This document shows positions 1 to 5,187 of a DNA stretch of 5,187 nucleotides, in pieces. The notes below the pieces were generated by a model that was not told the origin of the DNA, ran no database searches, and saw nothing but the letters and a program-made list of their open reading frames with translations. Source of the DNA: Clostridiales bacterium (lineage in GTDB: Bacteria > Bacillota > Clostridia > Lachnospirales > Lachnospiraceae); assembly GCA_019423835.1 (NCBI GenBank), contig JAHZAR010000101.1, forward strand, positions 3,533 to 8,719, in the 5' to 3' direction. The translations under genes and the position numbers were made by a program. Numbering within the stretch: the first letter of the stretch is position 1; every line of letters starts with the position of its first letter.

Positions 1-978
1 TGCAAACATTTTGTCGTAGGCCGCCCAGGATTTAGCCCAGTTCATATACCATCCCAGTCCGGCCTTGACTCCCATCATCTCAGCAATCATGATTGCGACA
101 CAGGAGGAGCTCATGGCCTGTGTGCACCCCTGCAGAATAGAGGGCATGGCGTGGGGGATAGCCACCTGAAAAACGAGCTGTCTTTCGCTGGCCCCCAGCG
201 TTCTCGCTGCGTCAAAATAGTCTTTGTCCACATTTTGAATGCCTGACATGGAAGCGACTGTAACGGCAAACCATGAGCCAAGGGCGATAATAAACACTGC
301 ACCCCTGAACAGGGAGGTCGCCACGACCATGATAATGGGGATCCATGTGGAGGTGGGGATCGGCCCCAGAAATTTTATGACAGGAGTGATCCAGTATCTT
401 GCCTTCTCCGAATAGCCGCAGGTAATTCCTGTAACGAGCCCCAGGGCAATTCCGATAAAATATCCCAAAAACAGCAGGCGCAGTGTGTGCAGCGTACATT
501 CTAAAAGATAGGCGCGGTCTTCCCAGGCAATGTTCAGAATACTGTTCATGCAGGGCACAAACGGCTGTGACAGAATACCTGTTTTCAGGGTCAGATAGTC
601 GTAGCCGGTGAGCAGGAGAAAGAAAGCGGAGCAGAGAGGCGCCCGGTAGCGCAGGCTTTCTGCTGTTCTCCGATCCCCCCTCCGGTATTTGACTGCAGCG
701 GCAAGAGCGCAGAGGACGTAGATGACCATAAAGGCGGCCACAGCGCCCACGTAGGTGTAGGGATGGCTGTTGGGGCTGCCGTTAGGAACCTCCCAGTATT
801 CGATGATGGCAATAAAACCGCAGATAACCGGAAGAATCATGATAATAAAGTCCAGTATTTTCTGGCTGCGGGTCTTTTCTTTTTCTTCCAGCTCCTTTAG
901 CTGCTGCCTTGTCAGGTGTCCCAGGGAGTCCTCCAGACGGCTCTCAGAGATAGGGGTATCATCTTTTTTAGTTGACAT
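1..978 (-). CDS. ABC transporter permease, nitrate/sulfonate/taurine (SsuC/TauC) type, 3' end outside window
   Basis: This is the inner-membrane channel subunit of an ABC importer; the ATPase and substrate-binding protein must lie elsewhere, probably downstream on the minus strand beyond position 1. The frame is open for 326 codons from ATG at 978 to the window edge. The C-terminal half carries the family marks: a PIPxxxWIP segment (residues 206-214) and the cytoplasmic EAA loop that docks the ATPase, DAARTLGAS (256-264) followed by P275 and P279, then GVKAGLGWY (303-311). The start is supported by AGAGGAG (988-994) nine bases upstream. Family permeases are usually about 250-280 residues. Here a charged head (1-40) and about three extra hydrophobic segments (roughly 41-62, 77-97, 115-129) precede the normal core, which starts near residue 150. 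The last few dozen residues are missing only because the window ends. The family is confident; the substrate cannot be told from sequence. Confidence 0.93.
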   Translation of the reverse strand, partial: MSTKKDDTPISESRLEDSLGHLTRQQLKELEEKEKTRSQKILDFIIMILPVICGFIAIIEYWEVPNGSPNSHPYTYVGAVAAFMVIYVLCALAAAVKYRRGDRRTAESLRYRAPLCSAFFLLLTGYDYLTLKTGILSQPFVPCMNSILNIAWEDRAYLLECTLHTLRLLFLGYFIGIALGLVTGITCGYSEKARYWITPVIKFLGPIPTSTWIPIIMVVATSLFRGAVFIIALGSWFAVTVASMSGIQNVDKDYFDAARTLGASERQLVFQVAIPHAMPSILQGCTQAMSSSCVAIMIAEMMGVKAGLGWYMNWAKSWAAYDKMFA

Positions 979-1374
979 AATTTTCGTCTCCTCTGAATGC
1001 GTGATATGGTGTTCGTCTTGCAAATAAGATCTGGATACATAAAAATAAACGTGTTTTGCATGTTCTGCACCACACATTTACCAGAATTTTCCCTGATTAT
1101 TTTAGTAAAAATGGTAGGGACTGTAAAATTCAAAAAACTTAAAAATAGATTGATTTATAGACTTGTTCTATAGAATTGAAGAGAGGATAAGCCGTAATGC
1201 CTCAGAAGGGAGGATATAATGGGAGTATGGGTCAGATTCAGAAAAATAGAGTTGAACTGAGCCGGCAGCTTCTCTATACTGTATGCATGGGCCAGTGTCC
1301 GGGCGGGCTGATGGAAGAAAACGGCCCAGGATCAATACAGAGGAAATATCAGAGAAAGGAGCTTCTGCAGAAAT
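979..1374. other. divergent intergenic region between permease and HAD genes
   Basis: This 396-base gap holds the permease promoter and ribosome binding site on the minus strand. On the plus strand there is a perfect TATAAT (1215-1220) with no convincing -35, and a weaker TATAGA at 1169-1174. An open frame at 1197-1397 encodes 66 residues (starting MPQKGGYNGS) and overlaps the HAD start by 23 bases. Separately, GGGAGG (1208-1213) sits five bases before an ATG at 1219 that opens a frame of only 13 codons. Neither peptide resembles a family I know, so I do not call either as a gene. AAAGGAG (1355-1361) is the HAD ribosome binding site. Confidence 0.5.
1099..1127 (-). promoter_or_regulatory. sigma-A-type promoter for the permease gene
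   Basis: Read on the minus strand, TTTACA (1122-1127) and TAAAAT (1099-1104) are separated by exactly 17 bases, and each matches the consensus at five of six positions. Transcription would start near 1092, giving a leader of about 113 bases before the ATG at 978. I looked for a known riboswitch core in that leader and found none. Confidence 0.6.
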
Positions 1375-2067
1375 ATGATAAAGGCAGTGATTTTTGATAT
1401 GGATGGAGTGATTATCGACAGTGAGGGAAAATACCTGGAATATATGTATGAGTTTGCCAGGGAAAAGCGGCCGGATATCAGAATCGAGGAGCTTTACGGG
1501 ACAGTCGGCACGACGAAAAAGGACTGCTGGGAGGTGATGGAGAAGGCGCTGAAAACAGGTGAAACCTGGGAGGAGCTGAGGGATCAGTATCACAGCAGGG
1601 GAATCTGGAAAAGAGCCTTTGAGGAGATAGACTACCGTGCGATTTTCAGGGCTGAAATTCTGCCGGTGATGGATCAGCTCCGGGAGATGGGACTCAAGCT
1701 GGCGGTGGCCTCCTCCACCAATCTGGATCAGGTGGATCACATTCTAACATTCAATCATGTCAAGGAGAGGCTGGAGATCATGGTAAGCGGCGGTATGTTT
1801 AAGAGGAGCAAGCCGGATCCGGAAATTTATCTCTACACAGCAGAAAGGCTGGGAGCGGAGCCTGGGGAGTGCCTTGTCATAGAGGATTCCACAGTCGGGA
1901 TCACGGCCGCAAGCCGGGCGGGAATGACAGTGGCGGCCCTGATTGATGACCGGTTTGCCTTTGACAGAAGCCTGGCATCCTGTGAACTGCATACTCTGAC
2001 GGAAATACCGGCTCTTGCCAGAACACTTTTGGAAGGCAAAAGGAATGAAAATAAAAAAGTGCTGTAA
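1375..2067 (+). CDS. HAD superfamily hydrolase, subfamily IA (beta-phosphoglucomutase/phosphatase-like)
   Basis: This is a cytoplasmic phosphotransferase of the haloacid dehalogenase family, acting on a small phosphorylated metabolite that cannot be named from sequence. All four HAD motifs are present in 230 residues, the normal length. Motif I is FDMDGVIIDSE with nucleophile D8 and acid/base D10. Motif II is VASST (S113/S114). Motif III is SKPDPE with K146. Motif IV is VIEDSTVGI with E170/D171 for magnesium. Residues about 16-85 form the helical C1 cap expected of beta-phosphoglucomutase-like members. The start puts motif I at residue 8, as is usual, but the ribosome binding site AAAGGAG (1355-1361) is 13 bases away, longer than ideal. 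No clear terminator follows the stop, so some read-through into the lipoprotein gene is possible. The family is secure; phosphatase versus sugar-phosphate mutase is open. Confidence 0.93.
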   Translation: MIKAVIFDMDGVIIDSEGKYLEYMYEFAREKRPDIRIEELYGTVGTTKKDCWEVMEKALKTGETWEELRDQYHSRGIWKRAFEEIDYRAIFRAEILPVMDQLREMGLKLAVASSTNLDQVDHILTFNHVKERLEIMVSGGMFKRSKPDPEIYLYTAERLGAEPGECLVIEDSTVGITAASRAGMTVAALIDDRFAFDRSLASCELHTLTEIPALARTLLEGKRNENKKVL

Positions 2068-2124
2068 AAGCATAAAAAATAAAGAACAGAATTATTAAAA
2101 CTTCATGAATTTTTTGATAGGCTC

Positions 2125-2152
2125 TTGATTTTTCAAAAAAAATCACTATACT
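2125..2152 (+). promoter_or_regulatory. sigma-A-type promoter for the repeat lipoprotein gene
   Basis: TTGATT (2125-2130) and TATACT (2147-2152) are 16 bases apart. The -10 matches consensus at five of six positions and the -35 at four. Transcription would start near 2159, about 78 bases before the ATG at 2237. The leader contains GAGGG and CCCTC, which could form a small five-pair hairpin (about 2171-2188). Confidence 0.6.
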
Positions 2153-2236
2153 ATGGATATGTCATGAGGAGGGAACAAAAGCCCTCTGTGGCAGAATATT
2201 TTATAACTTTGTTGTAAAATGAGGAGGAAAAAAATT

Positions 2237-2563
2237 ATGAAGAAAACCGTTTTATTTGCAGCAGCAGCTTTAACAGCATTTGCTTTAACAGCATGCGGAA
2301 GCACAGAGACAACTACAGAGGAGACAACAGCAGCAGTTGAGACAACAGTAGCAGCTGAGGAGACAACAGTAGCAGCTGAGGAGACAACAGAGGCAGCCGA
2401 GGAGGAGACAACAGAGGCAGCTGAGGAGGAGTCCACAGAGGCAGCTGAGGAGGAGTCTGCAGAGGCAGCAGCTGACGAGGAGACAGAGGCAGTAGCTGAC
2501 GAGGAGACAGAGGCAGCAGCTGACGAGGCTGAGGAGACAACAGAGGCTGAGACAGAGGCTTAA
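2237..2563 (+). CDS. small lipoprotein with Glu/Thr/Ala-rich repeat body
   Basis: The product is 108 residues. A lipoprotein signal peptide (KK at 2-3, hydrophobic stretch 4-19) ends in the lipobox LTAC (17-20), so C20 should be lipidated and the protein anchored on the outer face of the membrane. The mature 89 residues use only eight amino acid types (C, G, S, T, E, A, V, D). They contain no Lys, Arg, His or aromatic residue and about 36 acidic residues by hand count. They are built of units such as VAAEETT and EAAEEETT, with no globular domain. An ATG at 2219 is in frame, but ATG 2237 is preferred: GAGGAGG (2221-2227) lies nine bases upstream and the signal peptide then begins MKKT. It has its own promoter and a strong downstream terminator. 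It probably acts as a disordered polyanionic envelope component; the function is unknown and I know no characterised homologue. Confidence 0.85.
   Translation: MKKTVLFAAAALTAFALTACGSTETTTEETTAAVETTVAAEETTVAAEETTEAAEEETTEAAEEESTEAAEEESAEAAADEETEAVADEETEAAADEAEETTEAETEA
2342..2530 (+). repeat. in-frame tandem repeats inside the lipoprotein gene (21- and 24-base units)
   Basis: Two identical 21-base units (2342-2362, 2363-2383) are followed by three 24-base units (2384-2407, 2408-2431, 2432-2455) that differ from each other at only a few bases. A 27-base unit (2456-2482) and two more 24-base units (2483-2506, 2507-2530) follow. All unit lengths are multiples of three, so gain or loss of a unit keeps the frame. 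Every Glu codon in the mature region is GAG, consistent with expansion by duplication or slippage. Confidence 0.9.
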
Positions 2564-2665
2564 TTGTCTGAACCCTGAATTTCAAAATGCGTTATAGTTT
2601 TCTGGACTCCGGGCATTGCCTGCAGGAACAGGAAATTATACATATATGTAAAATTCACTCTTTCA

Positions 2666-2699
2666 AAAAGGGGCCGTCGGATTTCCGACGGCCCCTTTT
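2666..2699. terminator. strong bidirectional Rho-independent terminator
   Basis: A perfect 15-base-pair stem (2666-2680 with 2685-2699) closes a four-base ATTT loop. The core is GGGGCCGTCGG, flanked by AAAA on one arm and TTTT on the other. It lies between two convergent genes, about 100 bases after the lipoprotein stop and about 46 bases past the stop of the SH3 protein, and should end transcription from both sides. The T run is four bases on the plus strand and five on the minus strand. Confidence 0.93.
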
Positions 2700-2745
2700 G
2701 TGGTATGATATGGCTGAGCAGTGTGCGGCCCAACGGCCGCAGGCT

Positions 2746-3666
2746 CTATTCAGCAATTAATTCCAGATATTCCTTTGATACATAGCCCTCCTGACCCTCA
2801 AAGGTGATTTTCGCCCAGGTGTCATCGTAATCTTCGATGTATGAGACCTCTGTACCCGGAGCCAGCTGCCCCAGCTTGGAGGCGCTTGTTGACGGCTCAG
2901 AGCGGACATTCAGCGTATCACTTGTTCTGTAGCGCCTGGCAGGAGCAGCCTCAGTGGTGCTCTCCTCGGTAGGCTCCTCTTCTGTGGGAGCGATGGTTTC
3001 CAGCTCAATGGGGGCTGTGGTCTCGGCGCTGTTTTCATCCCCGGGGTGAACCAGGCGGATAATGAAGATCAGGATGATAATGACTGCAACGGGAATCAAA
3101 ATCTTCAAAAGACTGCCTGGATCGATGACCGGTCCGGAGGATCGGGGCCTTCTGCGCCTTGCCGGGGCGGAACCTCCTGCTCTGGAGACAGAACCCCTGG
3201 AACGGGAAGCGCTGCCTCTGGAGGGCCGGGAATGCTGCTCTCTTTTCGGGGCATCCTCCCTGGAAATATCCTCCCGCTGACGGGAAGCGGGCTTCTTTTT
3301 CTTTCCCGTAAAATCATTTGCAAAGGTATAGATCTCCTGGGACAGCAGGTGGTAGGCCTGGCCTGCATTATAAGCCAGATTATCTTCCTCATGAACCGCC
3401 TTGTTTCCTATCATGCGGATTTTGTGGTAATGTTCGCAGGTAGTCTTATTGATAATGCCGTTCTCATAGAGGGCGTCGATCATGTCCACAAGGGTGGCTT
3501 CTGACACGTCAAAGCGTTCGCAAAGGCATTTCACCATAAATTCCAGAGTCTGTCTGGCTCTGATCATACATTCATTGTACCGTTTCTGGCCCAACAGCCG
3601 TTCTGTGTCCTGGAAGCCATTTTGTATCCTCTCCCAGCTGCCTGTATTTATATTGTCCGTATTCAT
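2746..3666 (-). CDS. membrane protein: cytoplasmic DUF4145/HEPN-like domain, one TM helix, external SH3 domain
   Basis: The product is 306 residues. An all-helical N-terminal domain (about 10-118) has the DUF4145 pattern: ARQTLEFMVK (37-46), then HKIRMIGNKAVH (81-92). A linker rich in Lys/Arg/Ser (121-176, including KKKK at 122-125 and RRRR at 170-173) precedes a single hydrophobic helix (about 187-206). The positive-inside rule places the N-terminus in the cytoplasm. A Thr/Glu/Pro-rich external stalk (about 213-242) leads to a bacterial SH3 domain (about 244-303) with LNVRSEPS, GTEV, WAKI and GYVSKEYL. SH3b domains usually bind peptidoglycan or cell-wall peptides. The start has AAAGGAG (3674-3680) seven bases upstream. 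The gene is monocistronic in this view and convergent with the lipoprotein. A sensor or adaptor linking wall state to a cytoplasmic partner is only inference. Confidence 0.88.
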   Translation of the reverse strand: MNTDNINTGSWERIQNGFQDTERLLGQKRYNECMIRARQTLEFMVKCLCERFDVSEATLVDMIDALYENGIINKTTCEHYHKIRMIGNKAVHEEDNLAYNAGQAYHLLSQEIYTFANDFTGKKKKPASRQREDISREDAPKREQHSRPSRGSASRSRGSVSRAGGSAPARRRRPRSSGPVIDPGSLLKILIPVAVIIILIFIIRLVHPGDENSAETTAPIELETIAPTEEEPTEESTTEAAPARRYRTSDTLNVRSEPSTSASKLGQLAPGTEVSYIEDYDDTWAKITFEGQEGYVSKEYLELIAE

Positions 3667-3707
3667 AAGGCATCTCCTTTACCATTTAATACAAATCATA
3701 CACTGCT

Positions 3708-3713
3708 ATTATA
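3708..3713 (-). promoter_or_regulatory. -10 element for the DUF4145-SH3 gene
   Basis: A perfect TATAAT on the minus strand lies about 42 bases before the ATG at 3666 and would give a leader of about 35 bases. The -35 region at the expected distance (near 3731-3736) matches the consensus poorly, so the promoter may be weak or need an activator. Confidence 0.45.
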
Positions 3714-3872
3714 ATATACCTCGACATTTTCTGCACCATTATTTTGAAAAAAATTAAATTTGTAAGGAAATAGTTCATATATTGTCAGAAAAAGGGGAGT
3801 TTTCGGGAAATTTGCAGGGAGCAGATGGAAAAGGGAGGGATGAGAATCAGGAACCGAGGCAGGATAACTTTC

Positions 3873-3901
3873 TTGCATGTGAGTGAGAGAAATGGTAAGA
3901 T
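3873..3901 (+). promoter_or_regulatory. possible extended -10 promoter for trmB
   Basis: TTGCAT (3873-3878) and TAAGAT (3896-3901) are 17 bases apart, and a TG dinucleotide one base before the -10 (3893-3894) makes an extended -10. Transcription would begin near 3908, about 79 bases before the ATG at 3987. An alternative TATATT lies at 3778-3783 behind a weak TTAAAT. Confidence 0.4.
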
Positions 3902-3986
3902 AGAGGGCGGAAAAAAGATCAAGCAGGCTACTATGCCGAAAACCGGCAGAGAACAGAAAATAAATCAGGCGACAGGAGGAAAGAGA

Positions 3987-4628
3987 ATGAGATTACGCCA
4001 CATACCGGGCGCCGAGGAGGCGATTGCCCGGAGCCCCTATGTGATCCAGGAACCAAAGGAGAAAAAGGGCAAATGGAGGGAGGTATTCGGAAATGACCAT
4101 CCAATCCATATCGAGGTAGGAATGGGAAAGGGCCGGTTTATCATGGAACTGGCAGAGCGGAATCCAGATGTCAATTATATCGGAATAGAGAGATACTCGA
4201 CGGTACTCTTAAAGGCGCTTCAGAAGCGGGAGAAGCTGCCCCTCTCCAACATCTGCTTTATGTGCGTGGACGCAAAGGAGCTTGGAGAGATGTTTGAGCC
4301 GGGAGAAGTGAAGAAAATATACCTGAATTTTTCCGATCCCTGGCCAAAGGACCGCCATGCAAAGCGCAGGCTTACATCACCTCAGTTTATGGCTGTGTAC
4401 GATCAGGTGCTTTCAGCGGATGGGGATGTAGAGTTTAAGACAGACAACCAAGGACTGTTTGAGTATTCTCTTGCATCTATCCCGGATGCAGGCTGGAGAG
4501 TGAGGGAGTATACCTTTGATCTCCACAACAGTCCTATGGCCGAGGGGAATGTGATGACAGAGTATGAGGAAAAGTTCTCTTCCAGAGGGCAGGCCATCTG
4601 CAAGCTGTCCGCTGTCCGGGATAAATAA
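3987..4628 (+). CDS. trmB: tRNA (guanine(46)-N7)-methyltransferase TrmB
   Basis: The enzyme transfers a methyl group from S-adenosylmethionine to N7 of G46 in the variable loop of tRNAs; it is a cytoplasmic Rossmann-fold methyltransferase. The 213-residue product is the normal TrmB length. Motif I is HIEVGMGKGRF (41-51), the SAM-binding glycine loop. E68 in IGIERY ends the second strand and should contact the SAM ribose, and D95 follows. The family signature YLNFSDPWPKDRHAKRR (112-128) includes D117 and basic residues for tRNA and catalysis. EFKTDN (149-154) and the C-terminal TEYEEKF (191-197) complete the set. ATG 3987 is chosen over the in-frame ATG at 3825 because AGGAGG (3974-3979) lies seven bases upstream and MRLRHIPGA is the typical TrmB N-terminus. 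It is followed after 96 bases by a small gene that probably shares its transcript. Confidence 0.97.
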   Translation: MRLRHIPGAEEAIARSPYVIQEPKEKKGKWREVFGNDHPIHIEVGMGKGRFIMELAERNPDVNYIGIERYSTVLLKALQKREKLPLSNICFMCVDAKELGEMFEPGEVKKIYLNFSDPWPKDRHAKRRLTSPQFMAVYDQVLSADGDVEFKTDNQGLFEYSLASIPDAGWRVREYTFDLHNSPMAEGNVMTEYEEKFSSRGQAICKLSAVRDK

Positions 4629-4724
4629 AAAGCCGCATAAGAAAAAAGCTGTGTCTGAGCCGGGACAGTGCGTTCATGCCGGGGCTGTGCATAAAATAAG
4701 GTGAGGAGAGAGGAGGAGAGGCTT

Positions 4725-4877
4725 ATGAGCCTGAAGAAAAAGATTATCCGCTCACTGTCCATCGCCACCTGCGACAAGACAGAGCTGAATAAGACCGTGC
4801 TTCACTGCAAACGCTGCTTTGAGGAAGCCGGTAAGGCTCTTGGAAAAGGGTGCAGGAAGCAGTGCCGCAGCAGATAG
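4725..4877 (+). CDS. small basic cysteine-containing protein, 50 residues, function unknown
   Basis: An ATG at 4725 opens a 50-codon frame ending in TAG at 4875-4877. A very strong ribosome binding site (AGGAGG, 4711-4716, in a purine-rich run) lies eight bases upstream. The peptide begins MSLKKKIIRSL, is Lys/Arg-rich, and has five cysteines (C16, C28, C31, C43, C47). H27, C28 and C31 form an HCxxC group that could bind a metal, and the C-terminus is CRKQCRSR. No signal peptide or transmembrane helix is evident. It lies 96 bases after trmB, with no strong promoter or terminator between them, and only about 17 bases before a large terminator hairpin, so it looks like the last gene of a trmB transcript. 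I do not recognise a family. The start signal and position support a real gene, but a chance short frame cannot be excluded. Confidence 0.55.
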   Translation: MSLKKKIIRSLSIATCDKTELNKTVLHCKRCFEEAGKALGKGCRKQCRSR

Positions 4878-4894
4878 CTGCAGGGAACGAGGAG

Positions 4895-4981
4895 AGGGGC
4901 GTGTCAGGAAATCTGTATGCGGCTCTGCCTGTGTCTGGGCAGATCTGAAAATGGGATATTTTCCGCACGCTCCTGTTTTTT
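4895..4981 (+). terminator. large compound stem-loop terminator after the trmB unit
   Basis: GGGGCGTG (4896-4903) pairs with CACGCTCC (4966-4973) with one G-U pair, extended outward by A4895-T4974. Inside, GGAAA (4907-4911) pairs with TTTCC (4960-4964), and an apical hairpin TCTGCC/GGCAGA (4924-4929 with 4938-4943) tops it. One base after the outer stem comes a run of six T (4976-4981). The position just past the 50-residue gene fits the end of the trmB transcript. The arm length is unusual for a simple terminator, so the middle may be a separate RNA element. Confidence 0.6.
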
Positions 4982-5053
4982 GAACCGGACAGAAACGGCT
5001 GTACGGCAGCAGTTGTCCTGAAATAAAAAAATAGAGAAAAAATAAAAAAAGTA

Positions 5054-5082
5054 TTGACTTTTTGAGAAGGGAGAGGTATACT
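5054..5082 (+). promoter_or_regulatory. strong promoter for the tRNA gene, with upstream A-tract element
   Basis: TTGACT (5054-5059) and TATACT (5077-5082) are 17 bases apart, each five of six to consensus. The stretch just upstream (about 5021-5053) is almost pure A with few interruptions, resembling the UP elements that bind the RNA polymerase alpha subunit at stable RNA promoters. Transcription would begin near 5089, about 47 bases before the tRNA. Confidence 0.8.
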
Positions 5083-5135
5083 AACTTGCGTGTTACGGGA
5101 CAGGCTTCAGAAACCTGCCGGAAATATCAGAATAT

Positions 5136-5187
5136 GCGCCTTTAGCTCAGTTGGTAGAGCAGTAGACTCTTAATCTATTTGTCCAGG
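5136..5187 (+). tRNA. tRNA-Lys (anticodon CTT), 3' part outside window
   Basis: The first 52 bases fold as a tRNA. The 5' acceptor strand is GCGCCTT (5136-5142), followed by TA. The D arm is GCTC (5145-5148) with GAGC (5157-5160) around the AGTTGGTA loop. The anticodon stem is GTAGA (5162-5166) with TCTAT (5174-5178), including one G-U pair, around the loop CTCTTAA. The anticodon is CTT (5169-5171), so lysine AAG codons are read. The variable loop (5179-5183) and the start of the T stem are present; the rest is cut by the window edge. Further tRNA genes may follow. Confidence 0.95.

Larger units (their letters stand above)
3667..3986. other. divergent promoter region between the SH3 gene and trmB
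   Basis: This 320-base gap holds the -10 and ribosome binding site of the minus-strand gene, an AT-rich stretch (about 3741-3783), and the trmB promoter and ribosome binding site. The trmB frame stays open upstream to an ATG at 3825, which would add 54 residues. That extension is Lys/Arg/Gly-rich, is not part of the TrmB family, and its ATG has poor Shine-Dalgarno spacing (about three bases). I therefore treat 3825-3986 as untranslated. Confidence 0.6.

Noticed and set aside
979..1092. Riboswitch in the permease leader
   Set aside because: The leader is about 113 bases, but no recognisable conserved core such as that of the TPP riboswitch is present and no convincing terminator or sequestering stem was found.
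1288..1328. TGGGCC and GGCCCA inverted pair upstream of the HAD gene
   Set aside because: Only six pairs enclose a 29-base loop, with no T run, so there is no good case for a terminator or riboswitch.
1168..1740. Minus-strand open frame of 190 codons opposite the HAD gene
   Set aside because: It lies antisense to a gene with all HAD motifs, its translation resembles no family, and no ribosome binding site was seen. It is a coding-strand shadow.
2146..2585. Minus-strand Ser/Val- and Leu/Pro-rich open frames across the lipoprotein
   Set aside because: The repeats leave all frames open. The plus-strand frame has the promoter, ribosome binding site and lipobox, so the others are by-products of the repeat.
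2639..2650. 12-base perfect palindrome TACATATATGTA downstream of the lipoprotein, as a possible operator
   Set aside because: It is AT-only apart from one C-G pair, sits after a gene rather than at a promoter, and could arise by chance in AT-rich DNA.
3046..3504. Plus-strand open frame of 152 codons opposite the SH3 membrane protein
   Set aside because: It is antisense to a gene with clear domains and a good ribosome binding site, and its translation looks like no protein family.
3825..3986. 54-residue N-terminal extension of TrmB
   Set aside because: The internal ATG at 3987 has an AGGAGG at ideal spacing and gives the standard family N-terminus. The upstream stretch contains a plausible promoter.
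4987..5018. Imperfect hairpin (GGACAG with TTGTCC, inner GCTG with CAGC) before the tRNA promoter
   Set aside because: It has short stems, no T tract on either strand, and lies between a terminator and a promoter. There is no evidence for a function.

Overview
The window looks like ordinary chromosome from a Gram-positive, low-to-mid GC Firmicute, most likely a gut Lachnospiraceae (Clostridium cluster XIVa) relative. That placement is inferred from the AGGAGG-type ribosome binding sites, the sigma-A-like promoters, the Sec/lipobox lipoprotein, and the protein style of TrmB and the permease. No mobile element, phage gene or CRISPR array is visible.

Layout. Positions 1-978 (minus) hold most of an ABC transporter inner-membrane permease of the nitrate/sulfonate/taurine (SsuC/TauC) type. 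It has an unusual extra membrane-spanning N-terminal region and its 3' end lies outside the window. A divergent intergenic region (979-1374) carries a good promoter for the permease and weaker signals for the other side. Next come a HAD-family phosphatase/phosphoglucomutase-like gene (1375-2067, plus) and, behind its own promoter, a small lipoprotein (2237-2563, plus) whose mature part is almost entirely Glu/Thr/Ala repeats. A strong bidirectional terminator (2666-2699) separates this from a convergent minus-strand gene (2746-3666). That gene encodes a membrane protein with a cytoplasmic DUF4145/HEPN-like domain, a basic linker, one transmembrane helix and an external bacterial SH3 domain.

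Beyond a divergent promoter region (3667-3986), trmB (3987-4628, plus) encodes the tRNA m7G46 methyltransferase. A 50-residue, cysteine-containing basic small protein (4725-4877) with a very strong ribosome binding site follows it. This two-gene unit ends at a large stem-loop with a six-T tail (4895-4981). The window closes with a strong A-tract-backed promoter and the first 52 bases of a tRNA-Lys(CTT) gene, possibly the first of a tRNA cluster.

How the parts relate. trmB and the tRNA gene share a tRNA theme, but they are separate transcription units and the proximity may be chance. The lipoprotein and the SH3 membrane protein share a terminator. Both also place Thr/Glu-rich low-complexity segments outside the membrane, which suggests cell-envelope roles. 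No clear new multi-gene system is visible. The items most worth a second look are the repeat lipoprotein, the DUF4145-TM-SH3 architecture, the 50-residue gene after trmB, and the N-terminal extension of the permease.
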